Source: Knoellia sinensis KCTC 19936 (GTDB taxonomy: Bacteria > Actinomycetota > Actinomycetes > Actinomycetales > Dermatophilaceae). From it: a DNA stretch of 64,000 nt. Under the pieces are notes generated by a model, which was not told where the DNA came from, made no database searches, and saw only the letters and a program-made list of their open reading frames with translations. Below are positions 1-8,810 of the stretch, in pieces; within the stretch, counting starts at the first letter, position 1, and the number at the start of each line of letters is the position of its first letter. Location of the stretch: the NCBI RefSeq assembly GCF_000768705.1, contig NZ_AVPJ01000001.1:248001-312000 (forward strand), in the 5' to 3' direction. Position numbers and translations under genes: made by a program.

Positions 1-999
1 CATGGTCTCCGCGGCGACGATGCCCTGTGCCTCGGCCACGTGGGCGAGCATGAGCTTGCCGGTGCAGTCGCCGATGGCGTAGACGTTCTCGACGTTGGTG
101 CGGCAGTAGTCGTCGATCTCGATGGCTCCCTTGTCGGTGAGCTTCACGCCGGCCGCCTCAAGGCCGTAGCCCTCGGTGCGGGGGGCGAAGCCGATCGCCG
201 AGAGGAACTTGTCTGCCTCGAGCACCTGGGCATCACCGCCAGCGGCCGGGGACACCGTCACCTTGACGCCCGAACCTGTGTCCTCGACGCCGTCGACCTT
301 GGTCGACAGCATGACCTTGACCCCGAGCTTCTTGTAGTGCTTGAGGAGCTCCTTGGAGACGTCGGCGTCCTCGGTCGGGACCATGCGGTCGAGGAACTCG
401 ACGATCGTCACGTCGACGCCGAAGTTCTTCATGACGTAGGCGAACTCGACGCCGATCGCGCCCGAGCCGGCGATGACGACGGAGCCGGGGAGCTGGTCGG
501 TGAGGATCTGCTCCTCGTAGGTGACGACGTTCTCCGACACCTGCATCCCGGGCAGCATCCGCGTCACAGCACCCGCCGCGATGATGAGCTTGTCGAAGCT
601 GACCGTGCGCTTCTCACCGGAGTTGAGCGCGACGTCCATCGAGGTCGGGCCGGTGAGAGTGCCCCAGCCGTCGATCTCCTCGATCTTGTTCTTCTTCATG
701 AGGAAGTGGACGCCCTTGACGATGCCGCTCGAGACCTGGCGCGACCGCGCGTGGGTCGGGCCGTAGGACATCGTCGCGTCACCCTCGATGCCGTACTTCT
801 TCTTGTCGTGCTGGAGCACATGCGCGAGCTCGGCGTTCTTGATGAGCGCCTTGGAGGGGATGCATCCGACGTTGAGGCAGACACCGCCCCAGTACTTGGA
901 TTCCACGACGGCCACCTTGAGCCCGAGCTGCGAGGCGCGGATCGCCGCGACGTAGCCACCGGGTCCGGCACCGAGAACGACAAGATCGAAGTCAGCCAT
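1..999 (-). CDS. lpdA: Dihydrolipoyl dehydrogenase (E3), partial at window edge
   Basis: Flavoprotein that reoxidises the lipoyl groups of 2-oxoacid dehydrogenase complexes with NAD+. The 333 visible codons run from ATG at 999 to the window edge with no stop, so the C-terminal interface domain lies outside. Near the N-terminus is the FAD-binding GAGPGG loop, then the redox-active disulfide motif [11 protein letters not shown] second dinucleotide fold ([10 protein letters not shown]) and the [15 protein letters not shown] motif follow. All key residues visible are intact. A -10-like TAGGCT ends 7 bp before the ATG with no Shine-Dalgarno, suggesting a leaderless transcript. Related flavin disulfide reductases are possible, but the [10 protein letters not shown] motif and helical context fit E3 best. 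Confidence 0.95.
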   Translation of the reverse strand, partial: MADFDLVVLGAGPGGYVAAIRASQLGLKVAVVESKYWGGVCLNVGCIPSKALIKNAELAHVLQHDKKKYGIEGDATMSYGPTHARSRQVSSGIVKGVHFLMKKNKIEEIDGWGTLTGPTSMDVALNSGEKRTVSFDKLIIAAGAVTRMLPGMQVSENVVTYEEQILTDQLPGSVVIAGSGAIGVEFAYVMKNFGVDVTIVEFLDRMVPTEDADVSKELLKHYKKLGVKVMLSTKVDGVEDTGSGVKVTVSPAAGGDAQVLEADKFLSAIGFAPRTEGYGLEAAGVKLTDKGAIEIDDYCRTNVENVYAIGDCTGKLMLAHVAEAQGIVAAETM

Positions 1000-1006
1000 G
1001 CGGCAA

Positions 1007-1012
1007 AGCCTA
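1007..1012 (-). promoter_or_regulatory. -10 box of lpdA, leaderless arrangement
   Basis: TAGGCT on the minus strand, separated from the lpdA ATG by 7 bp. No ribosome binding site lies in between. The same spacing recurs before many genes in this window. Confidence 0.5.
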
Positions 1013-1050
1013 GAGGTATGCCGTCCGCTCTCGTCGCGCTCCCCCGACGA

Positions 1051-1102
1051 CGGGAACTTCACACACGCGGCAGAAGCTGCCCTGGGCTCCGTGAAGTTCC
1101 CG
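1051..1102 (-). terminator. Hairpin terminator downstream of mrdA
   Basis: A 12-bp perfect stem (CGGGAACTTCAC at 1051-1062 against GTGAAGTTCCCG at 1091-1102) encloses a second small hairpin (GGCAG-AAG-CTGCC). It sits 15 bp past the mrdA stop. There is no T tract, as is common for actinobacterial terminators. Confidence 0.7.
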
Positions 1103-1116
1103 GGCTTGGCGGAGTG

Positions 1117-3135
1117 TCAGCGGGGCAGGAGACGGAGGGCTTCGTGAAGCGAGCGGGAGATCGGTGCCGCCGTCTCGCTGCCGTGGCCGCCCTGACTGAC
1201 CGCGACGGACACGGCATACCGGGGCTTGTTCGTCGGCGCGTAGGACAGGAACCACGAGGTGTCGGACTTCCCGAAGACTTCGGAGGTGCCGGTCTTGCCG
1301 GACACCGGCCAATCAGCCGCCATTCCTCGGAACGTGGGTGCCGCCGTCCCGCTCACCACGACGGCCCGCAGCGCGGCGTGGAGGTAGGTCGCCACGGCCG
1401 GAGGCAGGTTCGTCCGGTGCTCGGGACCCGCCGGAATCGCCTGTGCCGCACCGGAGACCGGATCCACCGACCGCACGCCGACGCGTGGCGCCCGCACCAC
1501 ACCTCCGTTGGCGATCGCGGAATACGCCACCCCCATCTGGAGCGGGGTCGTCGCGACGTCTCCCTGCCCGATGGAGAAATTGACGGCGTCGCCGGCGCGA
1601 AAGTTCGCGCCATCGACACAGTTCTCCTTCGCGAGCGAGACGAGGTATGCCGCCCGCCCCGGATCCGTCTTGGCGACCTCGGGATACCCGGACTTCGCCC
1701 GCTCACAGGTCTCGTCCTTGGTCCGTTCCCAGGTGTCGCGCTTCCAGGCACGGTCAGGAATGCGCCCTGCGCTCTCACCGGGGAGGTCGATGCCGGTGCG
1801 AGCACCGAGCCCGAAGTCCCGCACCGTCGTCAGGAACGGATCCTTGGCATCGCTCCCACGAAGCCCACCCAGGGCCAGCCACGACCGGTAGGCCGCGTCG
1901 TAGAAGACGGTGTCGCAGGAGACCTCGAGGGCTTTGTGGAACGTGATCGGTCCGTAGGCTCGCGACTCGAAGTTGCGGAACGTCCGGTTGCCGATGCGAT
2001 AGCTCCCAGCGCACTCGTAGGTCCGGTTGAGAGGATTCCCGGCCGCCACGGCCGCCGGAACGCTCAGCGCCTTGAGCGTGGAGGCCGGCGCCAGCGCCGT
2101 CCCGGTGGCCCGGGACACCAAGGGTGTGCCGGCGGTCGGTGAGGTCAGGGCGGCGTACTCCTTCGCCGAGATACCTCCCGTCCACACGTTGGGGTCGTAC
2201 GTCGGCGCACTCGCGAGCGCCACCACCTCGCCGTTCGCGACGTCGAGGACGACTGCAGAGCCCGAGTCCGCCGGCAGACCCCGTGCGCGCGCCGACGCGA
2301 TCTCCCGGGTCAGCGCCTTCTCTGCTGCCGCCTGGACACCAGCATCGATGCTCGTGACGAGGTCACGACCGGGGACGGGGTCCGTGCGAGAGACGACGCC
2401 GGTGACGAGGCCGCGAGGATCGACCGACACCACCGTGCGGCCCGGGGTTCCGCGCAGCACTGCGTCGTACTGCTGCTCGAGGCCCGCTCTGCCGACGAGG
2501 TCGTCGGCAGTGATCGTGCCGTTCGACGCCGCGACCTCCTTGTCCGACGCGCGCCCCAGATAGCCGAGAAGGTGGGCGCCATTGACGCCCAGCGGGGCGG
2601 GATAGCTGCGCATCGGAACGGACTCCACCGCGACCCCGGGAAACCGGTCCGGTTGCTCGACCAGACTGAGTGCACGCTCCGGATCCACGCCGCTCGCGAC
2701 GGGGATCGGCACCTGGGGCGAGCCGGACCAGCATGCTGGAGCCGGCGGCGCATCCTCCTCACCGCAGAGGTGCGTGCGCGCCACCAGCTCGTCGACGGGC
2801 CGCTGGACCGTCGCCGCCACCCGAGCGAGCAACCCTTTCGCGCCGTCGTCGCTTTCGGCAACGATCCGACGCTCCAGCGTCACGACTGTGACAGAGGTGT
2901 TGTCCGCCAACGGTTTCCCGTTCCGATCGAGGATCCGACCGCGCACAGCAGGGACGACGATCTCGCGGGTGTTCAACGTCGCCGCGGCGGTGATGTAGTC
3001 CGCGTGGTTCGTGAGCTGGACCTGCCCCAGACGGGCGAACAGGGCGACGAAGAGCAGTCCCACGCAGGCCGCGACCGCGAGGAAGCGCCCCAGGTGTGCG
3101 GACCCGTCCCTCGGCCGCACCCCTGGGCCGATCAT
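1117..3135 (-). CDS. mrdA: Penicillin-binding protein 2 (elongasome transpeptidase)
   Basis: Class B PBP that cross-links peptidoglycan during lateral wall growth, anchored by one N-terminal membrane segment (about residues 17-37, VAACVGLLFVALF). It is 672 aa, the usual length. A dimerisation domain comes first, then the transpeptidase domain with the SxxK motif STLK (Ser352/Lys355), an SCD version of the SxN motif, and KTGT near residue 614. The start at 3135 overlaps the mreD stop as ATGA; a longer in-frame extension would run deep into mreD and was rejected. It is the last gene of mreB-mreC-mreD-mrdA. The SEDS glycosyltransferase partner RodA, usually next in this operon, is not present within the 117 bp before lpdA. 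Confidence 0.95.
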   Translation of the reverse strand: MIGPGVRPRDGSAHLGRFLAVAACVGLLFVALFARLGQVQLTNHADYITAAATLNTREIVVPAVRGRILDRNGKPLADNTSVTVVTLERRIVAESDDGAKGLLARVAATVQRPVDELVARTHLCGEEDAPPAPACWSGSPQVPIPVASGVDPERALSLVEQPDRFPGVAVESVPMRSYPAPLGVNGAHLLGYLGRASDKEVAASNGTITADDLVGRAGLEQQYDAVLRGTPGRTVVSVDPRGLVTGVVSRTDPVPGRDLVTSIDAGVQAAAEKALTREIASARARGLPADSGSAVVLDVANGEVVALASAPTYDPNVWTGGISAKEYAALTSPTAGTPLVSRATGTALAPASTLKALSVPAAVAAGNPLNRTYECAGSYRIGNRTFRNFESRAYGPITFHKALEVSCDTVFYDAAYRSWLALGGLRGSDAKDPFLTTVRDFGLGARTGIDLPGESAGRIPDRAWKRDTWERTKDETCERAKSGYPEVAKTDPGRAAYLVSLAKENCVDGANFRAGDAVNFSIGQGDVATTPLQMGVAYSAIANGGVVRAPRVGVRSVDPVSGAAQAIPAGPEHRTNLPPAVATYLHAALRAVVVSGTAAPTFRGMAADWPVSGKTGTSEVFGKSDTSWFLSYAPTNKPRYAVSVAVSQGGHGSETAAPISRSLHEALRLLPR

Positions 3136-3620
3136 GCGAACCGCCGACGTTCTGACCACTGCTCGGCCCAGTCGACGAGGGGCACGATCACCAGCGCCGC
3201 CGTGGCCGTCGCAGCCACGCGCCCCAGTGACGACGCAGCGTCGACAGGCACCCCCTGTGCCAGAGCCAGAAGGGCCCGCCCTGCCTCGAGGCCACAGCAG
3301 GCCACGGCGATCACCGTGACGATCCACACCAACGGCGCCTTCCCGGGACGGGCGGCGAGGCCGACGAGAAGTCCGCACACGGCATACAGGACGGCTTGAG
3401 TCCCGAGCACGGCGGAACCCGGCGGGAGGAGGTCGAGCAACCAGCCGCCGAGCAGACCCGTGGTGAACCCGGCGCGGGGTCCGGACGCGAGCGCCGCCGA
3501 CGCCACGATGACGAGGACCAGGTCGGGCAGTGGTGCGAGGTGACGTGCCGCCAGGGTGACACCCAGGACCCCACCGACGAGCAGCAGGACGCCGCGGAGG
3601 ACCACACCTGCCGGCGTCAC
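3132..3620 (-). CDS. mreD: Rod shape-determining protein MreD
   Basis: Small integral membrane component of the elongasome that works with MreC and PBP2. It is 162 aa and almost wholly hydrophobic, with about five membrane segments, as expected for MreD. Primary sequence in this family is poorly conserved, so the call rests on hydrophobicity, length and position between mreC and mrdA. It starts with ATG, overlaps mreC at its 5' end and overlaps mrdA by 4 bp (ATGA) at its 3' end, so the genes are probably translationally coupled. Confidence 0.9.
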   Translation of the reverse strand: MTPAGVVLRGVLLLVGGVLGVTLAARHLAPLPDLVLVIVASAALASGPRAGFTTGLLGGWLLDLLPPGSAVLGTQAVLYAVCGLLVGLAARPGKAPLVWIVTVIAVACCGLEAGRALLALAQGVPVDAASSLGRVAATATAALVIVPLVDWAEQWSERRRFA

Positions 3621-4477
3621 GACGCTCCTCCGGTGACCGAGGGACGCGGGGTCGACCGGGGTGCGGTGAGGAGGACCCCGACCACCGAGAGCGTCCCGAC
3701 GTCGACGGCCGGTTTCACCGTGCCGGTCGGAGCGAGCCGACCGCGCTGGGGCTCCACGGCGCTGACCGTTCCCACGAGCACGCCCGCAACGAAGGGTCGG
3801 CCATCCACGCTGCCGAGCGTGCGAACCTCGTCACCGACGCGAAGAGTCCCGGACTGCACGAGTGTCAGGCCGAGTTCACCCGGCTGGCGCCCGGTAGCAC
3901 TCGCTGCGCCACCGACCGTGGCCAAGGCCCCGGCCGACCCCACGCGGACCCCCACCGTCACCTCGGGCCCGCCCAGGACGAGGACGTCACTCGTCCACGG
4001 CCCCACGGAGGCCACTCGCCCCACGAGCCCCTCCCCCGACACAACGGTCCGATCCGCGCTCACGCCGTCGCGACTCCCGACGTCGATCGTCAGCCGCACG
4101 AGGCCCTGTGGGCCCGGCGCAGCCACCGCCACGACGCGGGCGGGGACGACGGTTGCGCCGACGGTCGAGGGCGAGCCGAGAAGTTCGGCCAGGGCTGCCG
4201 CGTCCTGGGTCGACAGCCGCGCCTCGCGCAGATCGCTGGCAAGACGATCCCGGTCCTGGCGGAGAGCGCCTTCTGCCTCGGGGCCGGACGGGGCGAGGGC
4301 ACGTTCGAGCGGGCCCAGCACCGTCGCCCCGCCCCGACGGAGCAGCCCCGGACCAGGTCCGCCCACGATGTCGACGACGACGAGCAGCAGCGTGGCGAGC
4401 GCCGCAAGGACCACGAGACGACGCCGACGCCGGTCGGGTGCATCGCCCCTCGTCACCGTCTCACCCCGAAGTCTCAC
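3617..4477 (-). CDS. mreC: Rod shape-determining protein MreC
   Basis: Bitopic scaffold protein of the elongasome. It has a cytoplasmic basic N-terminus, one membrane helix (about residues 23-43), a short coiled-coil region (about 70-100) and the two beta domains typical of MreC, including VVSGEGLVGRV and GGPEVTVGVRVG-like stretches. Its 286 aa is a normal length. It lies 9 bp after mreB and overlaps mreD. In the family, MreC activates PBP2 from the periplasmic face. Confidence 0.92.
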   Translation of the reverse strand: MRLRGETVTRGDAPDRRRRRLVVLAALATLLLVVVDIVGGPGPGLLRRGGATVLGPLERALAPSGPEAEGALRQDRDRLASDLREARLSTQDAAALAELLGSPSTVGATVVPARVVAVAAPGPQGLVRLTIDVGSRDGVSADRTVVSGEGLVGRVASVGPWTSDVLVLGGPEVTVGVRVGSAGALATVGGAASATGRQPGELGLTLVQSGTLRVGDEVRTLGSVDGRPFVAGVLVGTVSAVEPQRGRLAPTGTVKPAVDVGTLSVVGVLLTAPRSTPRPSVTGGAS

Positions 4478-4486
4478 ACCACTGCC

Positions 4487-5518
4487 TCACGGCCGGCGGT
4501 TGTCGACGAGGACGCGATGCAGCGTCTCGAACTCCTCGACGCACCTGCCCGCGCCGCGCGCGACGGCCCGCAGCGGATCGTCCGCGACGCTCACGGGAAC
4601 GCCGAGTTCGTGGTGCATCCGCTCGGCCAGGCCGCGCAGCAAGGCGCCTCCCCCGGTGAGGGTGACGCCGCGGTCGAGAATGTCACCGGCGAGCTCAGGT
4701 GGACACACGTCGAGGACAGCGCGAGCCAGCTCCACCATCTGGAGGACCGGCGTCTCGATGGCACGGCGCACTTCGACCGACGAGACCGACACCGTCTTGG
4801 GGAGACCCGTCACCAGGTCGCGTCCCCGGACCCGCTCGCTCAGCTCCTCGCGCAAGGGGAAGGCCGAGCCCACCGCAACCTTGATCTGCTCTGCGCTGCG
4901 CTCCCCCAGCAGCAGGGAGTACTCGGACTTCACGTGCGCGATGATCGCCTCATCGATCTCGTCGCCACCGACGCGGATCGAGCGCGACGTCACGATCCCG
5001 CCGAGGCTGATCACGGCGACGTTGGTCGTGCCGCCTCCGAGGTCGACGACCATCGAGGCGTTGGTCTCCTCGATCGGCAGGCCCGCTCCGATCGCGGCGG
5101 CCATGGGCTCCTCGATGACGTGCACCCGTCGGGCTCCGGCGCGCAGAGTCGAGTCCTCCAGCGCACGGCGCTCGACGCTCGTGATGTCACTTGGCACGCA
5201 CACGACCATGCGTGGCCGGAAGAGGCGCGACGGCGACACCTGGTCGACGAACCAGCGCAGCATCCGCTCGGTCACGTCGGCATCGGAGATGACCCCGTCC
5301 CGCAGAGGGCGGACCGCCGTGACCGAGTCCGGCGTGCGTCCGAGCATCTCCTTGGCGCGATGTCCGGCGGCGAGCAGCTGGGCCGTGCCAGCCCGAACGG
5401 CGACGACGGATGGCTCATCGAGCACCACGCCTCGGCCGCGCTCGTAGATCACCGTGTTGGCCGTCCCGAGGTCGATCGCGAGGTCCCGCGCTCGCACCCA
5501 CCGGTCCAGTCCAGCCAC
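4487..5518 (-). CDS. mreB: Actin-like rod shape protein MreB
   Basis: Cytoskeletal ATPase filament protein that positions wall synthesis. It is 343 aa. The N-terminal phosphate-1 motif DLAIDLGTANTVIY, the phosphate-2 region VVDLGGGTTNVAVI and the adenosine motif LTGGGALLRGL are all present. I chose GTG at 5518 because it gives the family's usual short lead before the DLGTAN motif and because a TAGCAT -10 box ends exactly 7 bp upstream (leaderless). The longer upstream extension is proline/arginine-rich and reads through a terminator hairpin, so it was rejected. First gene of the mre operon. Confidence 0.95.
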   Translation of the reverse strand: MAGLDRWVRARDLAIDLGTANTVIYERGRGVVLDEPSVVAVRAGTAQLLAAGHRAKEMLGRTPDSVTAVRPLRDGVISDADVTERMLRWFVDQVSPSRLFRPRMVVCVPSDITSVERRALEDSTLRAGARRVHVIEEPMAAAIGAGLPIEETNASMVVDLGGGTTNVAVISLGGIVTSRSIRVGGDEIDEAIIAHVKSEYSLLLGERSAEQIKVAVGSAFPLREELSERVRGRDLVTGLPKTVSVSSVEVRRAIETPVLQMVELARAVLDVCPPELAGDILDRGVTLTGGGALLRGLAERMHHELGVPVSVADDPLRAVARGAGRCVEEFETLHRVLVDNRRP

Positions 5519-5525
5519 GTTCGCG

Positions 5526-5531
5526 ATGCTA
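5526..5531 (-). promoter_or_regulatory. -10 box of the mreBCD-mrdA operon
   Basis: TAGCAT on the minus strand, 7 bp before the GTG start of mreB. It implies a leaderless mRNA and supports the chosen start. Confidence 0.5.
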
Positions 5532-5637
5532 CGCGCGGACCCGTGCCGCGCCTGTGCCCAACACGCAGCTCGCGCCCCTTGCGTCCGGGATTCTGGTCGC
5601 CCTGACGACCACACGTGCGGACACAAGCACAGACATG

Positions 5638-5674
5638 GGTATGCCGTCCGCGCACGGCGCGCGGACGGCATACC
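5638..5674. terminator. Hairpin built from facing GTATGCC repeats
   Basis: A 16-bp perfect stem: GGTATGCCGTCCGCGC at 5638-5653 pairs with 5659-5674 across a 5-base loop. It lies 30 bp past the M14 peptidase stop. Both arm ends carry the GTATGCC heptamer that recurs across the window. Confidence 0.8.
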
Positions 5675-5703
5675 GTCATGCTTTTCTCACCGAAGCGAGG
5701 GCG

Positions 5704-7791
5704 TCACTTCTCCTTGCGGTTGCAGGGGTTGCCGACGTCCACAGCCTGGCCGCGGTCGACGACGATGCTGCGGGAGCCGAGGACCTTGCCCTGCTTGTTG
5801 GTGCAGGTGAGGTTCCAGGTCTCCTTGACGCCGGTGACGATGGCCGGGGACGGCGCCTCGAACGACATGGTGCCCGTCCAGTCGGCCGCCGAGCCGCCGC
5901 CGTAGTTCACGGCCTCGACCCGGTAGCCACCGGGCACGGGGTCGAGAGCGGCCGCGATCTCCGGGTTGGCCAGGGTCGCCGCAGAGGCGACCTGGTTGCC
6001 CGCCGAGTCGTAGATGTAGAAGTCCCAGTCGACGTTCGGGTCCGGGTTGGGCCCCTCCCAGCCGAAGGTGAAGACGACCTTGCCGTTGTCGTACTTCGGC
6101 AGGCCCTCGATGGTGACGTCGGTGAACTCCGAGCCACCCCCGGATGCCGGGACTCCGGCCGGGTTCGCGATCGGCGAACTCGGCTGCTGCGGCGCGACGG
6201 CGTCGCGTCCGTAGCGTCCGGCCACGATCGGGCGGGTCGACGGGTTGACCGCCCACGAGAACTTGCCGCCCTTGCCCTCGAGCGAGGACGTGAGGACGTC
6301 CGTGTAGGTGAGGGGGTCACCCACGGTGCCGTTCGGCTGGATGACCGGCGAGGTGCGCCCCTCGTAGGTCTTGCGGATCGTGAGCTTGGTGTTGGCCGGT
6401 GCGGTGCCCTTGATGGTCGAGTGCATCGACGGGTCCATCGTGGCCGCGGCGATCCGGTAGTAGGCCTCGCGGTTGCCACCCTTGCCCGCACCTGCAGCCG
6501 GAGCCAGTCCGGCGTACTCGGCAACGACTCCGGTCTCGTACGGCGGGTGGAAGCCCTCAGTGCCGATCTCGAACGTGAAGCCGTAGCCACCGGTGTTCCA
6601 GTAGCTCCAGTCCTCGGTCCCACCGGAGGTGTCGTAGAGGCCGAACGACGGGATGTTGGCGTAGTCGTTGTGCGCGGCCATGTCGGCGCCGAGCTGGCGG
6701 TACTGGACCTCGTCCGGGGTGAAGCCCGTGGCCGCGATGGCCGGCGGACGGAGGACGAGGTTGCTGTAGGTGTGGTTGCTGATGAGCGTGGTGACCTGAC
6801 GACCGCTCACGAGCTTGCGGATGTTGTCGATCTCGGGCTCGCTGCCGGGGCCGTCGCCGCGGTAGGTGTCGCTGCTCCAGTTCGTCGACGCGCCGGGACC
6901 ACCCCAGAAGCCGGGGTAGTTGCGGTTCGGGTCGGTGCCGCGGAGGCGGCCCGCCAGGTTGTCGTCACACGTGCCGGTCGTGAACCGGGCCGGCGTGTTG
7001 GCGCTGATCGAGCAGTTCTTGCGCTTCATCTCGTAGTCGAAGGTGGAGAAGTCACCGATCGGCGAGGCACCACGCGAGATCTCGAACCCGTCGACATTGA
7101 CCACCGGCACGACGATCGTGCGCATGTTCTTGAGCAGTCCGGCGTTGCGCGAGTCGCCACTCTCGAGGAGGTCGTAGGCGAACTCCATCGCGTGCTCCGA
7201 GGACGGCCACTCACGCGCGTGGTGGGCACCCATGAGGAGGAAGACCGGCTTGCCGTCGTCGACCTTGGCCGCGTCGTTCGTGATCTCGATGCCATGGACC
7301 GGCTTGCCCAGGACCGAGGGGTTCTCGAGGGTGAGCGGCTTGACCTGGTTCGGGTACTTGTCGGCGAGCTCGGCCATCTCGGCGTTGAACTCGGCGAGCG
7401 TCCGGTAGGACGTCCGACCACTGGGCAGCTCGGACTCGGCAACGCTTGCGGCGTAGGCCTTGTCCATGGCGTTGTTCGCGCGGTCAGCTGCCCGCAGGTC
7501 CGCGACCTTCACGGTCCACTTGTGCCCCGCGGCACGCAGTTTGTCCGCGTCCTGACGGCCGTGCAGAACGACGTCGACACCGGTCTCGTCGGCATGCTCG
7601 GTGGTGTCGAGACCCAACTCGTTGACGGCGGACCGTTCAGCCTGGGTCTTGGCGTGGACGGTGACGATCTGGACCTTGTCGTCCGTGGTGTTGGGCTGGG
7701 GTGCCGCGGTGGCGACTCCGACGCCCGCCAGTCCTGCGATGGCCAGCGAGGTCGCTGCCACCACCGCCGGTCCGACTCGAGTGATCCTCAT
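5704..7791 (-). CDS. Secreted zinc carboxypeptidase, M14 family
   Basis: Extracellular metallo-exopeptidase predicted to remove C-terminal residues from peptides. The 695-aa product has a signal peptide (about residues 1-31, cut after VATAAPQ-like sequence). A propeptide-like region follows, then the M14 domain. The zinc ligands are in HHAREWPSSE (about residues 187-196) and the HTYSNLVLRPP region. The substrate-carboxylate motif NRNYPGFWGG and the catalytic Glu in GFTFEIGTEGFHPPYE (about 407) are present. A C-terminal beta-rich extension of roughly 200 residues resembles a pre-peptidase or carbohydrate-binding-like module. The start at 7791 has a strong AAAGGAG site 6 bp upstream; the longer ORF start was rejected. 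It separates ndk from mreB, which are adjacent in many relatives. Confidence 0.9.
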   Translation of the reverse strand: MRITRVGPAVVAATSLAIAGLAGVGVATAAPQPNTTDDKVQIVTVHAKTQAERSAVNELGLDTTEHADETGVDVVLHGRQDADKLRAAGHKWTVKVADLRAADRANNAMDKAYAASVAESELPSGRTSYRTLAEFNAEMAELADKYPNQVKPLTLENPSVLGKPVHGIEITNDAAKVDDGKPVFLLMGAHHAREWPSSEHAMEFAYDLLESGDSRNAGLLKNMRTIVVPVVNVDGFEISRGASPIGDFSTFDYEMKRKNCSISANTPARFTTGTCDDNLAGRLRGTDPNRNYPGFWGGPGASTNWSSDTYRGDGPGSEPEIDNIRKLVSGRQVTTLISNHTYSNLVLRPPAIAATGFTPDEVQYRQLGADMAAHNDYANIPSFGLYDTSGGTEDWSYWNTGGYGFTFEIGTEGFHPPYETGVVAEYAGLAPAAGAGKGGNREAYYRIAAATMDPSMHSTIKGTAPANTKLTIRKTYEGRTSPVIQPNGTVGDPLTYTDVLTSSLEGKGGKFSWAVNPSTRPIVAGRYGRDAVAPQQPSSPIANPAGVPASGGGSEFTDVTIEGLPKYDNGKVVFTFGWEGPNPDPNVDWDFYIYDSAGNQVASAATLANPEIAAALDPVPGGYRVEAVNYGGGSAADWTGTMSFEAPSPAIVTGVKETWNLTCTNKQGKVLGSRSIVVDRGQAVDVGNPCNRKEK

Positions 7792-7914
7792 GCTCGCTCC
7801 TTTGGTGACATGGGATGTGACCCGGTTGCGGGTCACGGTGCCCAAACCTAGGGCGCTACCGGTGGGTCGCAGCGGGGAACGATCGGGTCATTTGTGTTTC
7901 CGGCCACAGACGCA

Positions 7915-7950
7915 GGTATGCCGGCCGTTCTGGTGAGCGGCCGGCATACC
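7915..7950. terminator. Hairpin built from facing GTATGCC repeats, after ndk
   Basis: A 13-bp perfect stem (GGTATGCCGGCCG at 7915-7927 with its complement at 7938-7950) and a 10-base loop. It lies 26 bp beyond the ndk stop. Confidence 0.78.
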
Positions 7951-7975
7951 GGAAGTCGTTGTTGTGCGGGGTGGG

Positions 7976-8398
7976 TCAGAGGTTCGGGAACCAGATGCCG
8001 ATCTCGCGCGCGGACGACTCCGGGGAGTCGGAGCCGTGGACGATGTTCTTCTGGACCTTCTCGCCCCAGTCACGGCCGAGGTCGCCGCGGATGCTGCCGG
8101 GGGCGGCTTCCGTCGGGTTGGTTGCGCCGGCGAGGGCGCGGAAACCGGGGATGCAGCCCTGCCCCTCGATGACCGCGGCGGTCACCGGCCCCGAGGACAT
8201 GAACTCGAGCAGGGGCTCATAGAAGGGCTTGCCCTCGTGCTCGGCGTAGTGCGCGGCGAGCATCTCGCGGGTCGGGGTGGTGACGGCGAGGGCGACCAGG
8301 GTGTAGCCCTTGGCCTCGACGCGGCGCAGCACCTCCCCCGAGAGACCGCGGGCATAGCCGTCCGGCTTGACGATGACGAGGGAGCGTTCGATGGTCAC
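7976..8398 (-). CDS. ndk: Nucleoside diphosphate kinase
   Basis: Transfers the gamma phosphate of ATP to nucleoside diphosphates through a phosphohistidine. The 140-aa sequence opens with RSLVIVKPDGYARG and carries the active-site motif NIVHGSDS with His121. Length and motifs are complete. The start is GTG at 8398. TAGGCT ends 7 bp upstream, inside the end of the DUF4233 gene, so ndk probably has its own leaderless promoter besides any read-through from upstream. Confidence 0.97.
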   Translation of the reverse strand: MTIERSLVIVKPDGYARGLSGEVLRRVEAKGYTLVALAVTTPTREMLAAHYAEHEGKPFYEPLLEFMSSGPVTAAVIEGQGCIPGFRALAGATNPTEAAPGSIRGDLGRDWGEKVQKNIVHGSDSPESSAREIGIWFPNL

Positions 8399-8405
8399 GG
8401 CCGAC

Positions 8406-8411
8406 AGCCTA
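8406..8411 (-). promoter_or_regulatory. -10 box of ndk
   Basis: TAGGCT on the minus strand, 7 bp before the ndk GTG. It overlaps the stop codon of the preceding DUF4233 gene. Confidence 0.45.
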
Positions 8412-8810
8412 ACGAGCGGTGTCGGCGTCAGACTCGCGGGCCGCCATCATGGCGTCGACCTGTTGGCCCTTGACGAGGAACAGCACCCAGAGACCGGTGA
8501 AGATGAGGCCGACCGCGAACATCGCGGGCACGATGACGGCACTGGCGAAGGTGAGCACCTGGACGAGCCACCCGAGCGGGAGTCCCAGGGGGCCTCGCAG
8601 GAGGCCAGCCGCGATGACGGCAAGGACGGCGAGGCCGCTGCCGAGCCAGAGCAGCGTCTGGGCGTTGTCCGCACCGTCGGCGAGAGCAGTGGCGCGGGCG
8701 ACGAGCGCGCCGAAGAAGATCACCAGTGCCTGGCCGCCGAGAACCACGGCGAGCATCCGCCAGGTGAACTTGCCAAGTCGGCCCGTGACGGGGAGACGCG
8801 ACGGACTCAT
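8409..8810 (-). CDS. DUF4233 membrane protein
   Basis: Predicted integral membrane protein of 133 aa with about four hydrophobic segments (for example MLAVVLGGQALVIFFGALVA and FTGLWVLFLVKGQQVDAMMA). The WVLFLVKGQQVDAMMA ending is typical of DUF4233 proteins, which in actinobacteria commonly sit between folC and ndk. Function is unknown. The ATG at 8810 overlaps the preceding stop as ATGA, which decided the start; an ATG 12 bp further upstream is possible. Here two extra genes separate it from folC. Confidence 0.85.
   Translation of the reverse strand: MSPSRLPVTGRLGKFTWRMLAVVLGGQALVIFFGALVARATALADGADNAQTLLWLGSGLAVLAVIAAGLLRGPLGLPLGWLVQVLTFASAVIVPAMFAVGLIFTGLWVLFLVKGQQVDAMMAARESDADTAR

Noticed and set aside
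5410-7851. Plus-strand frame of about 800 codons
   Set aside because: Antisense to the M14 peptidase, which has signal peptide, RBS and catalytic residues.
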